8,424 nt of DNA from DASPXY01 sp038227745 (GTDB lineage: Bacteria > Planctomycetota > Planctomycetia > Gemmatales > Gemmataceae). Under the pieces are notes generated by a model. That model had not been told where the DNA came from. It searched no databases and saw nothing but the letters and a program-made list of their open reading frames with translations. This document shows positions 6,751-8,424 of this stretch, piece after piece. Location of the stretch: contig JBBRPS010000459.1 in assembly GCA_038227745.1 (NCBI GenBank), forward strand, positions 1-8,424, written 5' to 3'. Position 1 is the first letter of the stretch. The number at the start of each line of letters is the position of its first letter. The translations under genes were made by a program, and so were the position numbers.

Positions 6751-7098
6751 GGGTGCATGTCCTGTTGCTCGGAGTTGCTTCTACTGTACAGACGCAGTTC
6801 ATGGAGTCACCGGCATGCTGCGTCTCTTCGAGGCGGCGGACGGGCGGACACATGTTCAGGCGCGTCGATGGCCGCACTCGGTCGACACCTGTCCGGCGTC
6901 CTGTCCGCCGAGATCGGCCCGTAGATCGCCCAGGATCGCGTCTGGCGAGCGATATCGTCCAAACTAGTCCAGGGGGCATCTCGCCGCGGACATGCGTCCA
7001 GACGGCGGCCTGGCCCACTGCAGGGTGGTCTGCGCCATCGGACCGGGGTCCCAACGTCAGCTTCCGCCTTGCCCGAGTTCCCGTCCGGTAGCCAGGCC
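6751..7098. promoter_or_regulatory. Divergent intergenic region with short iterated motifs
   Basis: About 350 bp separates the ParB-like gene (minus) from the small plus-strand genes. I find no convincing gene in either direction. It contains the palindrome CTGTACAG (6784-6791), which on the minus strand supplies a TGTACAGT extended -10-like sequence without a good -35. It also has two near-identical 11-mers, CCTGTCCGGCG (6888-6898) and CCTGTCCGCCG (6900-6910), and three GATCG pentamers starting at 6912, 6924 and 6934, about one helical turn apart. This is where a divergent promoter, a binding site for the ParB-like protein, or an origin would be expected, but none is demonstrated. Confidence 0.4.
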
Positions 7099-7521
7099 AT
7101 GAAGCTAGAGCGAACGCCAGCGCAGCGCGGCCGGCTGGTGGTGATGTCCGAGGTGATGCGACGACACGGTTGAAGGGCTTCAGCCCGTACTGCTGCACCA
7201 GGATGCACATCATGGATAGCGACGTCGCTATCAAGGCGCTGTGCGTGAAGGTGGATCCGCTGCACGAGGAGTTCCGCAGCAACAAGCTGTATGAGGATCG
7301 CGTCACGCCGATCAAGGACTGCGAGTGGTTCATTGAGGTGCCGTGCGCCGACAGCCTGCGCCACATCAGCGAGTTGCACGACAAGTACATCAAGAAGGCA
7401 GAGATTTCGCTGCCGCGCGCACTGCTCGGAATCAAGGCGAGGCCGGTGGAGATGGGGGCAGTCCTTGACAGGGTTCTTTGTCGCGGAAGCTGTCCGCGCC
7501 GGCGGGAAAATTTCCAGCTGA
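7099..7521 (+). pseudogene. Small protein gene of unknown function, apparently frameshifted
   Basis: The central part (7170-7453) is clearly coding, with G/C-biased third positions and a natural composition: VDPLHEEFRSNKLYEDRVTP, then KDCEWFIEVPCADSLRHISE, then KYIKKAEISLPRALLGIKAR. At the G run 7454-7458 the good frame breaks. Removing one G joins VEMG to QSLTGFFVAEAVRAGGKISS and a TGA at 7519-7521, whereas the unshifted frame runs on as arginine-rich nonsense. Upstream, an ATG ORF at 7099 (MKLERTPAQRGRLVVMSEVM) ends at TGA 7171-7173, which overlaps a TTG at 7170-7172. So the start is TTG 7170 (coupled), ATG 7212, or ATG 7099 with a second frameshift. The family is not recognised. It is the first gene of the plus-strand set, 58 bp before the zinc-ribbon gene. 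A sequencing error in the G run is possible. Confidence 0.55.
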
Positions 7522-7565
7522 GATGGTGCTATCCCACTCGAACCATTAGCATAAAGACGCGTTTG

Positions 7566-7572
7566 AAGGAGG
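7566..7572 (+). promoter_or_regulatory. Strong Shine-Dalgarno of the zinc-ribbon gene
   Basis: AAGGAGG at 7566-7572 lies 7 nt before the ATG at 7580-7582. It is the best ribosome binding site in the window and fixes this start. Confidence 0.8.
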
Positions 7573-7579
7573 GCTGCCG

Positions 7580-7774
7580 ATGTCGAGCGTTAAGGGGAAA
7601 TGTTCGGCGTGCGGGGCGTTGGTGGAACTGGACATGGCTGGACCCTTCGCAGACGCCGGGCTGGTTGTGGCGCTTTGCCCTGCATGTACAGACTGCCAGT
7701 TCCTCGACGGCGGCGGGCGATCCTTGAACTTCGCCGTGAACCTGAAGGATCCCGCTTCCCGCTTGGGAAAGTGA
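7580..7774 (+). CDS. Small zinc-ribbon protein (64 aa)
   Basis: The protein has CSACG at residues 8-12 and CPAC at 33-36, with one further Cys at 39: a CxxC-x21-CxxC arrangement typical of a structural zinc ribbon. The remainder (GPFADAGLVVAL, then LDGGGRSLNFAVNLKDPASR) shows no catalytic motif and no membrane segment, so a cytosolic protein is likely. Small zinc ribbons of this kind act as nucleic-acid-binding or protein-docking modules; the partner is unknown here. The start is supported by a canonical Shine-Dalgarno. The stop TGA overlaps the GTG start of the next gene (GTGA, 7771-7774), implying translational coupling and a shared function or regulation. Confidence 0.75.
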   Translation: MSSVKGKCSACGALVELDMAGPFADAGLVVALCPACTDCQFLDGGGRSLNFAVNLKDPASRLGK

Positions 7775-8082
7775 CGATCACCGGCGGTGCCGTAGCCGCC
7801 TTAGCAGATGCTGGCCAGCACGCCACCACATTCCTGGTTCGTCACGTCCGCGGAGACTGGGGCGAGTACGGCCACTGCGACGAGATTCACCTGACCGCCG
7901 ACGAGCGGCGGCGCGGGTGGGAAGCAACCGACGATTCGGGCAAGATCAACAAGTGTAACCTCCTCAGCCTTCGCGACCGAATCATGAGCGAATACCAGAC
8001 GGGGCGTGGCATCCGGCTGTGGGTCATCACCTGTCTGGACCGAGGTGGCAGCACCACGGTACTCCTCCCCGAAGAATACTGA
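7771..8082 (+). CDS. Uncharacterised ~100-aa protein of a plasmid/ICE-associated type
   Basis: The protein is 103 aa from the GTG at 7771-7773. The frame is open further upstream to 7600, but only inside the zinc-ribbon gene. From memory, it resembles a widespread uncharacterised family of roughly 80-100 aa seen often on plasmids and integrative elements. Shared features are an N-terminal GGAVAALADAGQ-like helix, FLVRHVRGDWGE (GDWG 28-31), a helix ending LLSLRDRIMSEYQT, then GIRLWVIT, a D-R-S/T-rich turn and a terminal LLPEEY (98-103). The loop between GDWG and LLS is longer here (HCDEIHLTADERRRGWEA). The match to family length supports the GTG start. The function is unknown. It is coupled to the zinc-ribbon gene by a 4-nt overlap. 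Confidence 0.78.
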   Translation: MTITGGAVAALADAGQHATTFLVRHVRGDWGEYGHCDEIHLTADERRRGWEATDDSGKINKCNLLSLRDRIMSEYQTGRGIRLWVITCLDRGGSTTVLLPEEY

Positions 8083-8256
8083 CCCTCTCTCCCGCATCCC
8101 ATCACCGCGTTCACTCTACTGCCGCTGGCGAGGCCCCTCGGTCGTCACCACTCCCGCAGGGACCGCATCCGGCTCTGGCTCAGCGGGAATCTCCATCGGC
8201 AGCTCAAACGGGGCTGGCGGTGGGCCGGACAAGGTGCATGCCTCTCGGCTGCCTTG

Positions 8257-8424
8257 GTGACCGGGGTTGGATTGCTGCCAAAGGCAGCTAGTGTTTCTGG
8301 CACGAAAACTTGCATCCAAGTCGGTAGCGATGACAGTGTGGTGTCACTCTTCGGAAACCGCAGAATTCATGCGGAAAGCGCGACAACACGGGCTGTCGCG
8401 GCTCTCCTGAATTCAGTGCAGGTT
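8257..8424 (+). CDS. 5' part of the junction-spanning small ORF (start uncertain)
   Basis: The frame following the stop at 8080-8082 is open to the end of the window and, through the repeat, matches the frame ending at 208-210. There is no ATG. GTG 8257-8259 (VTGVGLLPKAASVSGTKTC) is the most plausible start, with TTG 8254 or 8272 as alternatives. No good ribosome binding site is visible. The stretch 8083-8256 in this frame looks non-coding (many R, L, H). A GCTGCC-AAA-GGCAGC hairpin (8274-8288) falls at the beginning of the gene. Only if the ends are joined is this a complete gene of about 85 aa. Confidence 0.4.
   Translation, partial: MTGVGLLPKAASVSGTKTCIQVGSDDSVVSLFGNRRIHAESATTRAVAALLNSVQV
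8305..8424. repeat. Terminal direct repeat, right copy (120 bp)
   Basis: This is the exact copy of bases 1-120. The plus-strand frame open after the stop at 8080-8082 enters the repeat in the same phase as the frame that leaves the left copy and stops at 208-210. Joining the two copies therefore creates an uninterrupted ORF. That supports wrap-around, although any in-phase duplication would give the same result. Confidence 0.97.

Noticed and set aside
6719..7435. Minus-strand 238-codon frame covering the divergent region and the novel small gene
   Set aside because: The plus strand over 7170-7453 has better codon bias and composition; the minus frame also overlaps the ParB-like start.
8263..8290. 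GTTGGAT plus a hairpin as a possible integron attC site for the small genes
   Set aside because: There is no matching RYYYAAC inverse core at the expected distance and no integrase; the hairpin is only 6 bp.
8116..8319. Minus-strand 67-aa proline/glutamate-rich frame (FELPMEIPAEPEPDAVPAG)
   Set aside because: It looks faintly protein-like but has no ribosome binding site or homology I recognise, and it overlaps the opposing junction ORF. Too weak to call.
1..8424. CRISPR array, tRNA or rRNA genes, tRNA-derived att site
   Set aside because: I found no regularly spaced repeats, no cloverleaf or TTCGAATCC-type T-arm, and no rRNA-like conserved stretches.

Overview
The window looks like DNA from a high-GC planctomycete, most likely a Gemmataceae relative. 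The clues are the Hanks-type kinase fragment (HIVPIHEVG, HRDLKPAN, DFGLAK), the orphan ParB-domain protein, the secreted NodB-type deacetylase and esterase pair, and the strong G/C third-position bias. The taxon is inferred from protein style; no rRNA or other marker is present.

Topology: bases 1-120 are repeated exactly at 8305-8424. The reading frame ending at base 210 stays open back through base 1, and the same frame is open upstream of the second copy, so the ends join into one continuous ORF. This fits a circular molecule of 8304 bp reported with a 120-bp overlap. A chromosomal segment bounded by 120-bp direct repeats, or an assembly-graph loop, would look the same. I see no replication initiator, no intact recombinase and no intact transposase, so 'plasmid' is not proven.

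Layout: (1) 1-210, the end of a small plus-strand gene that begins near the right edge. (2) 255-1860, a debris zone: a double-truncated, frameshifted kinase fragment, a strong palindrome built from GGTGTCA/TGACACC units, about 450 bp with no recognisable gene, and a frameshifted ComM/YifB-type Mg-chelatase-related ATPase fragment. (3) 1915-5529, two intact minus-strand genes 54 bp apart: a secreted protein with two complete alpha/beta-hydrolase domains, then a secreted NodB polysaccharide deacetylase. Together they suggest export and removal of acyl or acetyl groups from a polysaccharide. (4) 5674-6750, a ParB/HTH-type orphan regulator followed by a coding-like remnant. (5) 6751-7098, a divergent intergenic region with short iterated motifs. 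(6) 7099 to the right edge and on to 210, a run of small plus-strand genes: a frameshifted novel ORF, a 64-aa zinc-ribbon protein, a 103-aa protein of a plasmid/ICE-associated uncharacterised type, and the junction-spanning ORF.

The most system-like part is segments 4-6: an orphan ParB-like DNA-binding protein divergent from a compact set of uncharacterised small genes that crosses the repeat junction. The esterase/deacetylase pair looks like cargo. The kinase and ComM pieces look like accumulated chromosomal debris.
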